Assembly (NCBI RefSeq): GCF_902859645.1
Contig: NZ_CADIJR010000009.1
Span: 62,001-126,000 of the forward strand
From: Achromobacter insuavis
Lineage (GTDB): Bacteria; Pseudomonadota; Gammaproteobacteria; Burkholderiales; Burkholderiaceae_B
Length of the DNA: 64,000 nucleotides
Direction: 5' to 3'
Below the pieces are notes generated by a model. That model was given only the letters and a program-made list of their open reading frames with translations. It was not told the DNA's origin and did no database searches. This document shows, in pieces, positions 30,798-39,384 of this stretch (the stretch's first letter is position 1; each line of letters begins with the position of its first letter). Both the position numbers and the translations under genes were made by a program.

Positions 30798-32188
30798 ACG
30801 CCGTTGTCGCCCTGCACCGGGCCGATCGACGTGTCGATATCGACCGCGCGGCGCTTGCCGCGCAGGTCGAACGCGTCCTGCTTGCCGCCCGGGTCGGGAT
30901 CGCGGATCCAGAGCTGCGCCGCCAGGCCGGCCTTGGCGCTGTAGCCGCCGAACCAGTCCACCACCCGGCCCACGTAGCATTGCGGGCCGACCCGCACCGT
31001 CAGGTCGCCGACGGTCTCGTAGCTGTAGTGGCCGGGCCCGTAGCCGTTGTAGGTCTCGCGCTCGTCCAGGCTGGTGCCGGCCGGCACCGGGCACAGCGGC
31101 TTGTCGCCAGGGGCGTCGCCCTTGGCCGGGCCGGGCGGCAGGCCGGCCAGCGCATGGGTCAGCGCCGCGTGCAGCGTCTCGTCCAGCGTCCTGACCGCGC
31201 CCGTGTCCGGGCGCTTCTGCTGCCGCGGCACCGACAGGTCATAGTGATAGCGCACGGTCAGCGTCGGCGCATCGCCCACGCGGCGCAGCGGCCTTAACAG
31301 ATACAGGCGGTCTTCGCCGTAGTTGCCGACCCGATAGGTGGCGTAGACCCGGCCGCGCAGGCGGATCCAGTCGCCCGACTGGTTGGCGCCGCGGCCGTTG
31401 ATCGTGTACAGCGAGCCGCCGGCGTCCGGCGCGCCGTTGGCATCGGCGGGAACGAAGCGCGCGCCGTCGCGGCGCAGCGCGCCGACGTCGGAGAACAGGC
31501 CGGTGCCGCCGATGTAGGTGTCGACCACCAGGTCGCGCTGGCCATCGCCGTCCAGGTCGAGCAGGGTGTACGAGACGTTGCCGCCTTCGGCGTCGTTGTC
31601 GCCGTCCAGGCCGGACGCCAGCACGGCGCGCCATTCGTCCTCGGTCACGCCCGCCGGCCGCTCGGCGGGCAGGCGCGCCAGGTCATCGCCGTCGGCGGCG
31701 CGCACATTGGAGAAAGTGGTGGCTTCGGTCTTGACCGAGAGCGCCGCCAACGCGGACTCCAGCGGCATCTCGGGATCCTTCAGGCGGGCCGCGGCCACCG
31801 CCTGGCGCAGGTCTTCCAGCGCCAGCCTGTCGGTGGCGTCGGGCGCGTAGCCCTGGGCGCGCCGCAGCTGCCCCTGCAATTCGGCCAGCCGCGTCTCGTA
31901 GCGCTGGCGCAGGCAGTCGCTGTCGGCGCCGCACAGGTTGCGCTGCTTGAGCCAGCCGCGCTGGGCCTGGCGCAGGGCGTCGGCCTGCTGCGGCCGGGCC
32001 GCGCGCAGCTTGCCGTAGACCGCGCCCAGTTCGGCGTCGAGCTGGTGCAGCGCGCTGTCGGCGCACAGGGTCTTTTCGGTGGGCGTGCGGGCCTGGCCGC
32101 AATCCATGCCGGCCGCCGCGGACGCGGCGAAGGGAGTGAACGCGAGAAGCAGGGCGGCGGGCAGCCCGCGCAAACGGACGACGGTCAC
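30794..32188 (-). CDS. Secreted LprI/DUF1311-like protein with extra C-terminal domain
   Basis: A 464-residue secreted protein. After a signal peptide (ALLLAFTPFAASA), residues about 27-110 form an LprI-type (DUF1311) domain with paired cysteines (MDCGQARTPTEKTLCADS, LCGADSDCLRQRYETRL) as in lysozyme-inhibitor-like proteins. The long rest contains YTLLDLDGDGQRDLVVDTYIGGTG, an EF-hand/FG-GAP-like Asp-rich turn, and no recognised enzyme motif. It is much longer than stand-alone LprI proteins. The start is GTG with AGGA upstream. A periplasmic protective or binding role is a guess. Confidence 0.7.
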   Translation of the reverse strand: MTVVRLRGLPAALLLAFTPFAASAAAGMDCGQARTPTEKTLCADSALHQLDAELGAVYGKLRAARPQQADALRQAQRGWLKQRNLCGADSDCLRQRYETRLAELQGQLRRAQGYAPDATDRLALEDLRQAVAAARLKDPEMPLESALAALSVKTEATTFSNVRAADGDDLARLPAERPAGVTEDEWRAVLASGLDGDNDAEGGNVSYTLLDLDGDGQRDLVVDTYIGGTGLFSDVGALRRDGARFVPADANGAPDAGGSLYTINGRGANQSGDWIRLRGRVYATYRVGNYGEDRLYLLRPLRRVGDAPTLTVRYHYDLSVPRQQKRPDTGAVRTLDETLHAALTHALAGLPPGPAKGDAPGDKPLCPVPAGTSLDERETYNGYGPGHYSYETVGDLTVRVGPQCYVGRVVDWFGGYSAKAGLAAQLWIRDPDPGGKQDAFDLRGKRRAVDIDTSIGPVQGDNGV

Positions 32189-32368
32189 GGAGAATTCCTG
32201 TCAGGGTGGGCCGCGGGCGGCCAAGGGCGCATCGTACCGGGGCGGGGCACAGGGTAAGTACGGATGTTTTCCTTTGCTTACATTACACTGTGCGGTGTAG
32301 CGCAGCCGACGACCCTGGGCGAGCGCGTTGCACCTCCGTCCCGACCCGCCGTTTTTTCCTCCGCCGCG

Positions 32369-33067
32369 ATGATTGATGATCTGGTTCAACTGGGCAAGCT
32401 GGTCAGCCTGGGCCTGGCGCTGATGCTGCCGTTGGCAAATCCCCTGACCTCCATGACCATGCTGCTGTCCCTGGGGCAGCACATTCCCTACAAAGAGCGC
32501 GAACGCCAGATCCGGCAGGCCGCCTGTTATGTCGTGGGCATCATGCTGGTCACGTACTACGCCGGCGCCTGGATCATGGCTACCTTCGGCATCTCGATCC
32601 CGGGCCTGCGCATCGCAGGCGGCCTGATCGTCGTCAGCATCGGCTTCAGCATGCTGTTTCCGTCGGCCACCGCCGCGGCCAGCGATGAGCGCGAAGCCGA
32701 CGTGGCCGCCGACGTGGCCGTCCACCGGCAGGTGCCCAACATCGCCTTCGTGCCGCTGGCGCTGCCGGGCACCGCCGGCCCGGGCACCATCGCCATGATC
32801 ATCAGCGCCGCCTCGACCGTCGGCAGCGAGACCGCCAGCCAGTACCCGGCGTGGACCATCGCCGTCACGCCGATCATCGTCTTCGCGCTGCTGGGCCTGC
32901 TGTTCTGGATCTGCCTGCGCTCGGCCGGCCGCATCGTCGCCCTCATCGGCAACGGCGGGGTCGAGGCCATCTCGCGCATCATGGGTTTCCTGCTGGTGTG
33001 CATGGGCGTGCAGTTCGTCATCAACGGCGTGCTGGAAATCGTGAGCCAGCATGGCGCCGGTGTCTGA
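32369..33067 (+). CDS. MarC-family integral membrane protein
   Basis: A 232-residue protein with six predicted membrane helices. The motifs LANPLTSMTMLLSLG near the N-terminus and the matching repeat LALPGTAGPGTIAMII in the second half are characteristic of the MarC/UPF0056 family, whose transport function is not settled. The start MIDDLVQ is chosen from the family N-terminus; the open frame to 32264 is spurious. It overlaps the next gene by 17 bases. Confidence 0.85.
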   Translation: MIDDLVQLGKLVSLGLALMLPLANPLTSMTMLLSLGQHIPYKERERQIRQAACYVVGIMLVTYYAGAWIMATFGISIPGLRIAGGLIVVSIGFSMLFPSATAAASDEREADVAADVAVHRQVPNIAFVPLALPGTAGPGTIAMIISAASTVGSETASQYPAWTIAVTPIIVFALLGLLFWICLRSAGRIVALIGNGGVEAISRIMGFLLVCMGVQFVINGVLEIVSQHGAGV

Positions 33068-34106
33068 CCCCGCGCGGCCTGGCCGGGCCTGGCGCTGCCT
33101 GCGGGTGCTGGGCCGGGGCGCGCTCAGCCTGCTGATGCTGTGCTCCATGGCATGGGCCTGCCTGGCGTTCTGGTACCAGGGGCCGGCGGCCGTCTGGGGC
33201 AAGGCGCTGCTGATGCTGCTGTGGGTCGCCCTGGGGCTGTATGCATTGCTGCGGCTGTGGCATGGCGCCGGCCGCCTGCGGCGCCGGCCCGCGCTGTGGG
33301 CCTACCTGCTGGCATTGCTGGCGCTGGCGGCGTGGTGGCAGAGCATCGCCCCGTCCAATGACCGGGTCTGGGCCGATGACGTCGCCCGGACGCTGCGCGG
33401 CAGCGTCGCCGGCAGCATCGTCACGCTGGACAACGTGCGCGACTTCAAATGGCGCTCGGACACCGACTACACGCCGCGCTGGGAAACCCGCGTCTACGAC
33501 CTCGCCACGCTGCAATCGGTCGACATGGCCCTGTCGTACTGGGACGGTCCGGCCATCGCCCACACGCTGGTGTCCTTCGGCTTCGCCGACGGCCGCCATG
33601 TCGTCTTCTCGGTCGAGATCCGCAAGGAGCGCGGCGAGCAGTTCTCGGAACTGGGCGGCTTTTTCAAGAAGTTCGAACTGAGCGTGGTGGCGGCCGACGA
33701 GCGCGACGTGCTCTACGTGCGCGCCGGTCCGCGCGCCGAGAACGTCTATCTCTATCCGGTGAAGATGCCGGCGGACGCGATGCGCCAGCTGTTCCTGTCG
33801 TACGTGCGCACGGCCAACGAGCTGGCCGACACGCCGCGCTTCTATCACACGGTCACCGCCAACTGCACCACGCTGGTCTACCGCATGGTGCGGGCCATCG
33901 TGCCCGGCCTGCCGCTGGACTACCGCATCCTGTTGTCCGGCTACTTGCCCGAGTACCTGTACGACCAGGGCGGCCTCGATACCAGCCTGCCGCTGCAGAC
34001 CCTGCGCGAACGCGGCTTCGTCGGCATCCCGCCGATCCTGGGCGAGGATTCCATCGGCTTCTCGCGCACCATCCGCCGCCACCTGCGCGCCGGGAGCGCG
34101 CCATGA
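33051..34106 (+). CDS. DUF4105 membrane-anchored protein (Lnb N-terminal-like periplasmic domain)
   Basis: A 351-residue protein with three N-terminal membrane helices (to about residue 95) and a periplasmic domain. TLDNVRDFKWRSDTDYTPRWETRVYDL, HTLVSFGF..GRHVVFSVEIRKERGE and HTVTANCTTLVYR are the conserved blocks of DUF4105. Its NlpC/P60-like HxxN-C arrangement (His in AIAHTLVSFGF, Cys in NCTT) suggests a papain-like fold, and bacterial Lnb uses it in lipoprotein remodelling. An enzymatic role here is unproven. Confidence 0.8.
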   Translation: MAPVSDPARPGRAWRCLRVLGRGALSLLMLCSMAWACLAFWYQGPAAVWGKALLMLLWVALGLYALLRLWHGAGRLRRRPALWAYLLALLALAAWWQSIAPSNDRVWADDVARTLRGSVAGSIVTLDNVRDFKWRSDTDYTPRWETRVYDLATLQSVDMALSYWDGPAIAHTLVSFGFADGRHVVFSVEIRKERGEQFSELGGFFKKFELSVVAADERDVLYVRAGPRAENVYLYPVKMPADAMRQLFLSYVRTANELADTPRFYHTVTANCTTLVYRMVRAIVPGLPLDYRILLSGYLPEYLYDQGGLDTSLPLQTLRERGFVGIPPILGEDSIGFSRTIRRHLRAGSAP

Positions 34107-34297
34107 TCTCGCTGCGCGCCGCGTTGCTGATCCTGTTGTTCGGGGCGCTGCTGTTCCTGGCGATGCGCACGCCGGGCGTGCTGGTCTACGACTACCTCGC
34201 GCAGCGGCTGCGCGGCCGCGGCCAGCCGCCGCAGGACGTCCACAAGCAGGATCCGTCCGCCGCGCCGCGTCCGAACCAGGCGCGTCAGCCGGGGTAG
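34103..34297 (+). CDS. Small single-pass membrane protein
   Basis: A 64-residue protein with one hydrophobic helix (residues about 4-22, LRAALLILLFGALLFLAM) and a charged, proline-rich tail. It starts at the ATGA overlap with the DUF4105 gene and is therefore probably a real partner made in equal amounts. No family is recognised. Its 3' end overlaps the convergent DUF1275 gene by 13 bases. Confidence 0.6.
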   Translation: MISLRAALLILLFGALLFLAMRTPGVLVYDYLAQRLRGRGQPPQDVHKQDPSAAPRPNQARQPG

Positions 34298-34992
34298 GCG
34301 CGCGCCAGCGCCTGGCCCGCCAGCGACACCAGCGGCGGCAACGCAAAGGCCCACAGGCCGATGCCGACATGCAGCAGGGCCGCCGCGCCGCAACCGATCG
34401 CGAACGCCAGCACCGCGCGGCCCATGCGCCGCATGCGGCGGCCGGCGGCCGCGTCGGCCTCGCCGCGGACGGTGTCCGCCAGGTCCAGCATGATCTGCGT
34501 GGTGGTGCCCGTCATCAGCGTCGACGGCGGCGCGGCGCCCAGGTGCACCCGGTGCACCGCATTCTGGATCGACATCGCCAGCACCAGCGTCATGCCGGTG
34601 GCGAACAGTCCCCAGCTGTCGCCCATCGGAAACGGCCCCAGCGTCACGGCCAGCGCCGCCGCCACGCACAGCAGCAGCGTCTTGACCGTGAGCAGCCGCA
34701 TGAAGGCCGGCTTGCCAGCGTCGCGCCGCGCCTGGCCATACAGGCGCGCCAGGAACACGCCCAGGCAGAACACCGGCAGCGCCGCCAGCTTGGTCCAGGC
34801 GCCCGAGGCGCCATTGCCCAGCGCGTAGCCGATGGTGACGAAGTTGCCGGTCACGTGCGCCGAGAACAGGCCGTGCAGCGCGATGAATCCCAGGGTGTCG
34901 ACGTAGCCGCCGTTCAGGCTCAGGAGCAGCGGCAGGCGTTCGTCGGCGGGGGCGGCAGGGGGGCTGGCGGAGGGGGCGGCAGGCGTGGACAT
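34285..34992 (-). CDS. DUF1275 (YoaK-type) membrane protein
   Basis: A 235-residue inner-membrane protein with six hydrophobic segments. The LNGGYVDTLGFIALHGLFSAHVTGNFVTIG block and the later NAVHRVHLG..PSTLMTGTTTQIMLDL are the twin motifs of DUF1275. The family is of unknown function. It stands as a single gene. Confidence 0.85.
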   Translation of the reverse strand: MSTPAAPSASPPAAPADERLPLLLSLNGGYVDTLGFIALHGLFSAHVTGNFVTIGYALGNGASGAWTKLAALPVFCLGVFLARLYGQARRDAGKPAFMRLLTVKTLLLCVAAALAVTLGPFPMGDSWGLFATGMTLVLAMSIQNAVHRVHLGAAPPSTLMTGTTTQIMLDLADTVRGEADAAAGRRMRRMGRAVLAFAIGCGAAALLHVGIGLWAFALPPLVSLAGQALARAYPG

Positions 34993-35058
34993 CGACGTTC
35001 CATCAGGGTGACGGCAAAGTGCCTACCGTTGTATCGCAGTTGTGCGATTCACGCACAC

Positions 35059-35823
35059 TCAGAACCAGTACTTCGCCGCATAGATCACGGTCATGACGGC
35101 GCCCGTGACAATGACGAACCCCCGGACTGCCGAAGCGGGCAGGACACGTATCAAGTGGCCGCCCAGATAGCCGCCCGCCAGCGCGCCGGCCAGCATGCAG
35201 AGCGTGGCGGGCCAATGGACCGAGCCCTGCGCGATAAAGATGACGATCGCCGCGGCGGTGACAAACGTGGCCAGCAGGTTCTTCAGCGACTTGATGGCGC
35301 GCAGGTTTCCGGGATCCGTGATTGAAATCACCGCGGTCAGGATCACGCCCAGCCCGGCGCCAAAAAAACCCCCATACACGGAGGCCAGTGTGATCGGCAG
35401 CACGCCGCGCGCGCGACTCTCCTGCGCTTGGCCGCCGCGCCGGCGCGCGCTCCAGGCCTGCACCTGAGGCGCAAAGGCAAACAGCAAGGTGGCGAATGCG
35501 ATCAGGGCCGGCACGGGCAGGATGAAATAGGCGGGCGGGATGGCAAGCAGGATGAAGGCGCCCAGCGCGCCGCCCGCGGTGGCGGCGATCGACAGCAGCC
35601 AGAAACGCCGATCGGGAGCGGGCAGATTCTCGCGATCGGCCAGCGCCGCCAGGATATGGCCGGGCGATATGGCTACCGCGCTGGAGGCATTGGCGATGAC
35701 GGGCGGCAGGCCCGCCGCCACCATCGCGGGAAAAGTAATCAGTGTGGCGCCGCCCGCCAGCGCATTGATGACGCCGCCTAACGCGCCCGCGCCGGCCAGC
35801 AGTGCCGCCATGCTCCACTCCAT
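35059..35823 (-). CDS. TauE/SafE (TSUP) family permease
   Basis: A 254-residue membrane protein with seven or eight helices. The repeated motifs GALGGVINALAGGATLITFPAMVAAGLPPVIANASSAVAISPG and GGFFGAGLGVILTAVISI are diagnostic of the family, which carries small anions such as sulfite, sulfoacetate or other C2 acids across the membrane. ATG 35823 has AAGG 7 bases upstream; GTG 35829 is an alternative. It is divergent from the N-oxygenase cluster, and one of two matching palindromes sits 31 bases upstream, so it may export that cluster's product. Confidence 0.85.
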   Translation of the reverse strand: MEWSMAALLAGAGALGGVINALAGGATLITFPAMVAAGLPPVIANASSAVAISPGHILAALADRENLPAPDRRFWLLSIAATAGGALGAFILLAIPPAYFILPVPALIAFATLLFAFAPQVQAWSARRRGGQAQESRARGVLPITLASVYGGFFGAGLGVILTAVISITDPGNLRAIKSLKNLLATFVTAAAIVIFIAQGSVHWPATLCMLAGALAGGYLGGHLIRVLPASAVRGFVIVTGAVMTVIYAAKYWF

Positions 35824-35853
35824 ACCCACACCTTTTTGGTTAAGCGGAATAAT

Positions 35854-35870
35854 GGTCCATATATTGGACC
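35854..35870. promoter_or_regulatory. Operator-like palindrome, copy 1
   Basis: GGTCCA-TATAT-TGGACC is a perfect 17-base palindrome 31 bases upstream of the TauE/SafE start codon. It shares arms and spacing with copy 2 at 35960-35976. Confidence 0.7.
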
Positions 35871-35959
35871 TTTATATTGGGCCTATATATCGGACGAAAT
35901 TTATTATTGCCTATTTTCTGCGTGGGTATAGAATGCTCGAAAATAAAAGAATAAATAAT

Positions 35960-35976
35960 GGTCCATTATATGGACT
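35960..35976. promoter_or_regulatory. Operator-like palindrome, copy 2
   Basis: GGTCCA-TTATA-TGGACT matches copy 1 in both arms except the last base and has the same 5-base spacer. It lies 198 bases upstream of the first gene of the N-oxygenase cluster. Two copies between divergent genes suggest one regulator controls both directions. Confidence 0.65.
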
Positions 35977-36173
35977 TCAAAAAAACTCCGGCGACGCCTT
36001 TTAGCCGCCCCGCAAGATCGCTGTCAACTCCCAGGATGGCGCATGCGGCCGGATCTCCCTCGGTTTTGCGTGCCCCATCCTGATCGCTGGTTTCCAACCC
36101 CGTCCCCGGGGTTGTTGCGTGTTCACCTGTCTGGCCCGTCGGGCCATCACCGCTGAATCAGGAGGGAATATCG

Positions 36174-37163
36174 ATGGATGTGAGCTTCATGGCGTTTTCC
36201 CGGTTGGCGTTCGGGCATTGGGAGGGGCAGCCCTTGTATGCCTTGGCCGACCTGGGGATTGCCCAGCGTTTGTCCGAACCCCGCACATGCGCCGAGCTGG
36301 CGCTGGAACTCGGTTGCGAATCCGAGCCGCTGGAACGCCTGCTGGACTGCGCGGTCGCGCAAAAACTCCTGACGGGCGACGGCGGGCGCTACGCCAATAC
36401 CGATCTCAGTGCGCGCTTTCTCACCGAGGACAGTCCCGAATCCCTGTTGTGCTGGCTCCGCGTCATGGCGCGCTGGAAGCAGCCCTGGGCGCAACTGGCC
36501 GAGGCGGTGCGGCGCGGCGAGGCGGTGGACAACCAGTCCAAGTGGCTGGGCGAAGACCCCCAGTTCATGCGTGACTTTATCCTGGGCATGCATCAGTTCG
36601 CGTCCCGTTCGGGACCTGCATTTGCCGAGGCATTGAAAGCGGCGCCCATTCGCCATCTGGTGGATGTCGGCGGGGGCGCAGGCACGTATTCCATTGCCTT
36701 GTGCGCGGCGCGGCCCGAGGTGACCGCACTGGTTCTGGATCTGGCGCCGGTGGTCGAGATCACGCGCGAAACCGTGCGCGCGGCCGGCCTGGCGGACCGC
36801 GTGAGCGCCAAGGTGGCCGATTATCGGCAAGACGGTTTCGGCGAGGGCGCCGACGCACTGCTCTTTTCCAACGTGCTGCATCAGGAGAGCGCGCCGGTGT
36901 GCCGATCGATGCTGGACCGCGCCAGGCAGGCATTGCGTCCGGGCGGGACATTGCTGGTGCAGGGCTACTTCCTTGCCGAGGACCGGCGCGCGCCGCTGTT
37001 CACCACCTTGCACAACCTGTCCGCGCTGGCGCTTTGGGACGGCGGGCGCAGTTGGACGGTGGGCGACATGCAGGCGCAGATCGCGGCGGCCGGGTTTGAG
37101 CGCCAAGCCGTGCTGCGCCAGGAAAGCAGCGGGTTCTGCCTGCTGTCGGCCGTCAAGGTCTGA
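36174..37163 (+). CDS. O-methyltransferase (COMT/hydroxyneurosporene type), natural-product cluster
   Basis: A 329-residue protein. The N-terminal winged-helix dimerisation domain (about residues 1-110) is followed by a SAM-binding domain with LVDVGGGAGTYSIALCAARPEVTALVLDL and LLFSNVLHQES..LRPGGTLLVQGYFL, the pattern of plant-like and polyketide O-methyltransferases (PF00891 type). It is the first gene of the compact cluster 36174-41050. A likely role is late methylation of a carboxylate, hydroxamate or N-oxide oxygen. The start has AGGAGGGA upstream. The substrate is unknown. Confidence 0.82.
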   Translation: MDVSFMAFSRLAFGHWEGQPLYALADLGIAQRLSEPRTCAELALELGCESEPLERLLDCAVAQKLLTGDGGRYANTDLSARFLTEDSPESLLCWLRVMARWKQPWAQLAEAVRRGEAVDNQSKWLGEDPQFMRDFILGMHQFASRSGPAFAEALKAAPIRHLVDVGGGAGTYSIALCAARPEVTALVLDLAPVVEITRETVRAAGLADRVSAKVADYRQDGFGEGADALLFSNVLHQESAPVCRSMLDRARQALRPGGTLLVQGYFLAEDRRAPLFTTLHNLSALALWDGGRSWTVGDMQAQIAAAGFERQAVLRQESSGFCLLSAVKV

Positions 37164-37194
37164 CCCGTTATCCACCTATTGAACCGGAGCCTAT

Positions 37195-37443
37195 ATGTCC
37201 ACACAGACCGTCACCGATACCGAAGCCGAAGTGATCGCCTGGCTGAAGGAAAACCGCGATGCGCAGGTCGAAGGCATCAAAGAGAAGAACCTGATCGAAG
37301 AGCGCATCCTGGACAGCATGCAGTTCCTGGACTTCATCATGTTCCTGGGCGAACTGGTGGGGCGCGATGTCTCGACCGCTATCACCGTCGACGACCTGCG
37401 CACGGTGGATGCCATCGTCAATTTCGTCCAGGTACAGCGCTAG
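37195..37443 (+). CDS. Stand-alone acyl carrier protein
   Basis: An 82-residue acidic helical protein with the phosphopantetheine site ERILDSMQFLDF; Ser41 is the predicted attachment residue. It is a free-standing carrier protein, not part of a fatty-acid operon: no fab genes are nearby, while an amino acid:carrier protein ligase (39385) and a phosphopantetheinyl transferase (40529) are. It most likely carries an aminoacyl group through the N-oxidation steps. The start has CGGAG 6 bases upstream. Confidence 0.85.
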   Translation: MSTQTVTDTEAEVIAWLKENRDAQVEGIKEKNLIEERILDSMQFLDFIMFLGELVGRDVSTAITVDDLRTVDAIVNFVQVQR

Positions 37444-37461
37444 CCCGAGAAGGAAGGCATC

Positions 37462-38355
37462 ATGACATTCGACTACTCAAGAATCGGCCGCCTGATGACG
37501 CTATCCAAAGGGCGTTCGCACGATCCCTACGAGCGTTTTGAGTGGCCCGCCCATATTCCGGATGACCAGCCCTGGTGCAGCAATGACTTGCTCACCACCT
37601 ACGGAACGCCTTTGCAGGAGCAATTGGACGCCGCGCAGCGGATACGGCTCAGCAAATGGGAGGCGGTCAATTTTTTCAGCCTCAACGTGCACGGCATCAA
37701 AGGGGTGCTGAGCTTTGTCAGCCGCTGCATCTATGAAGAGCGCTATGCCGATGTATCCGAATACCTGCATGTCTTCATGGGCGAAGAGAACTTCCATATG
37801 TGGTATTTCGCCAAAGCCTGTCTCGATTATGCGGGAAAGATATACCCGTCGATTCAGTTGCAGGGCGATGCGCAGGCGCCCACGCCAGAGTTGGACGACC
37901 TGTACATGTTCGCCAGCACGCTGATCTTTGAAGAGTTCGTCGACTACTACAACCATAAGGTCGGCACCACGGACGGCATTACCGAGATCCTCAAGCAGAT
38001 CAACTACCAGCATCATGTGGACGAGTCTCGCCACGTGTCCTTCGGCCGGGAAATGGTGCCGCGCCTGTACCAGATGGCGCTGGAGCGCGGGGGCGATCCT
38101 GACGCGACGCGCGCGGAGGTGGCGCGCACGGTGACGAATATGTTCCGCTACTTCATCAGCCTGATGTACAACCCGGCCGTCTATGACGATGCCAAAGTCT
38201 ACGAGCCGCTGGGATTTCGCAACGGCAACGCCATGCGCAACGCGCTGCGGTCGCATCCGGCGCGCAAGGCCGTCCACGAGCAATGGTTCAAGCGTAGCGC
38301 CGCCTACTTCACCAAACAGGGGCTGGTGACGGACTTGAATCTGGCCGCGCTATAG
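37462..38355 (+). CDS. AurF-type diiron N-oxygenase
   Basis: A 297-residue protein of the p-aminobenzoate N-oxygenase (AurF/CmlI) family, which oxidises an amine through hydroxylamine and nitroso to nitro with a diiron centre and O2. Ligands are visible: Glu109-x-x-His112 (GEENFHMW), Glu157/158 (IFEEFVDYYNH), and His184-x3-Glu188-x2-His191 (HHVDESRH). The first Glu is probably Glu67. The start has AAGGAAGG 5 bases upstream. Neighbouring carrier-protein genes suggest a carrier-bound aminoacyl substrate rather than a free arylamine. No aromatic precursor genes are present. Confidence 0.82.
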   Translation: MTFDYSRIGRLMTLSKGRSHDPYERFEWPAHIPDDQPWCSNDLLTTYGTPLQEQLDAAQRIRLSKWEAVNFFSLNVHGIKGVLSFVSRCIYEERYADVSEYLHVFMGEENFHMWYFAKACLDYAGKIYPSIQLQGDAQAPTPELDDLYMFASTLIFEEFVDYYNHKVGTTDGITEILKQINYQHHVDESRHVSFGREMVPRLYQMALERGGDPDATRAEVARTVTNMFRYFISLMYNPAVYDDAKVYEPLGFRNGNAMRNALRSHPARKAVHEQWFKRSAAYFTKQGLVTDLNLAAL

Positions 38356-38369
38356 GGCGGAGGCACACC

Positions 38370-39326
38370 ATGGCGCAGATTGCCAGCAGTTCCGAGGTGA
38401 AAGCGTTTTTCGGCGCGCGCTTGCCCATCCTGCAGGCCGGCATGGGCGGCGTGGCGCAGCCGGAATTGGCGGCCGCCGTGTGCGAGGCGGGCGCGTTCGG
38501 AATGATTGGCCTGTATCGCCACACGCTGGACGAGATCGGCCTGTTGCTTGCGCAGACCGCCGCGCTGACCGGGGCGCGCTTTGGCGTGAACCTGGTGCCC
38601 TTCGTGCTGGACGCGGACGCGCTGCTGGAGCGGTTGGCCTTTTTGGCGGACTGTCCGGAGCGGCCGATCGTGACCTTCTTCGGTCTGCCCGGCGCCCCCG
38701 TGCTGCGGGCCTTGCCGGCCGGGATGGAGTATGGCGTGCAAGCGGGGACCTGGGACGAGCTGCAAGCGGCGTTCGATGCCGGCGCGCGCTTTGGCGTGTT
38801 GCAGACGACGGAGGCGGGCGGCCATCACCTGGGTTCGACCGCGCGCGCGCAGGCGCTGGACCAGGCTGCCCGCCATGATGTCGACAAGAGCATGGTGTTC
38901 ATCAGCGGCGGCATCAGTAACCCGGTGGAGTTGCGCCAGGTGATGCAGGCCGGATTTTCCGGCGTCCTGTGCGGCACGGTATTCGCGGCAACCCGGGAGT
39001 CCGCCGCGCACGAGCGCTACAAGCAGGCAATCGTGAACGCCACGCCCGGCGATACCGTGGTCACCGACCGCTTCAGCGTGGGGTGGCATACCCATCGCCA
39101 CCGGGTCATCCGCAATGCCAGCTGCAAGGAATCGCTGCCGGCGAGCGTCATCGGCTCCGCGAATTACTTTGGAAAGCGTTATCCCATTTTGCGTTACAGC
39201 GTTGCGGTACCCACCGTCCACACCGAGGGTCTGATCGAGGACATGGCGTTGTATTGCGGAACGTCCTGCAAGGACACGCATTCCATCCGAACCGTGCGCC
39301 AGGTGCTGGCTGACTTGACGGCGTAA
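38370..39326 (+). CDS. Nitronate monooxygenase/2-nitropropane dioxygenase-family FMN protein
   Basis: A 318-residue TIM-barrel flavoprotein with N-terminal PILQAGMGGVAQPELAAAVCEAGAFG, the conserved TTEAGGHHLGS segment holding the likely catalytic His, and VFISGGISNPVELRQVMQAGFSGVLCGTVFAAT for FMN phosphate binding. The family includes nitronate monooxygenases, which oxidise nitronates to carbonyl plus nitrite, and FabK-like enoyl reductases. Sitting directly after an amine-to-nitro oxygenase, a role on a nitro/nitronate intermediate or in self-protection is attractive. A reductase role cannot be excluded. Confidence 0.8.
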   Translation: MAQIASSSEVKAFFGARLPILQAGMGGVAQPELAAAVCEAGAFGMIGLYRHTLDEIGLLLAQTAALTGARFGVNLVPFVLDADALLERLAFLADCPERPIVTFFGLPGAPVLRALPAGMEYGVQAGTWDELQAAFDAGARFGVLQTTEAGGHHLGSTARAQALDQAARHDVDKSMVFISGGISNPVELRQVMQAGFSGVLCGTVFAATRESAAHERYKQAIVNATPGDTVVTDRFSVGWHTHRHRVIRNASCKESLPASVIGSANYFGKRYPILRYSVAVPTVHTEGLIEDMALYCGTSCKDTHSIRTVRQVLADLTA

Positions 39327-39384
39327 GGCGGGGTCGTGTCCGCATTCTTCTAAGTGCTTTCAGGGATTTTCAGGAGATTCTGTC

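Larger units (their letters stand above)
35824..36173. other. 350-base AT-rich divergent control region
   Basis: This is one of the most AT-rich stretches of the window (35840-35990). It lies between the TauE/SafE gene and the methyltransferase gene and contains the two GGTCCA-N5-TGGAC palindromes. A 23-codon frame (35933-36004) is present but probably accidental. No regulator gene is adjacent. Confidence 0.6.

Noticed and set aside
35540-36004. A 154-codon frame antisense to the TauE/SafE gene and its upstream region
   Set aside because: It is mostly antisense to a clear membrane-protein gene; the AT-rich tail looks accidental and lacks a ribosome site.
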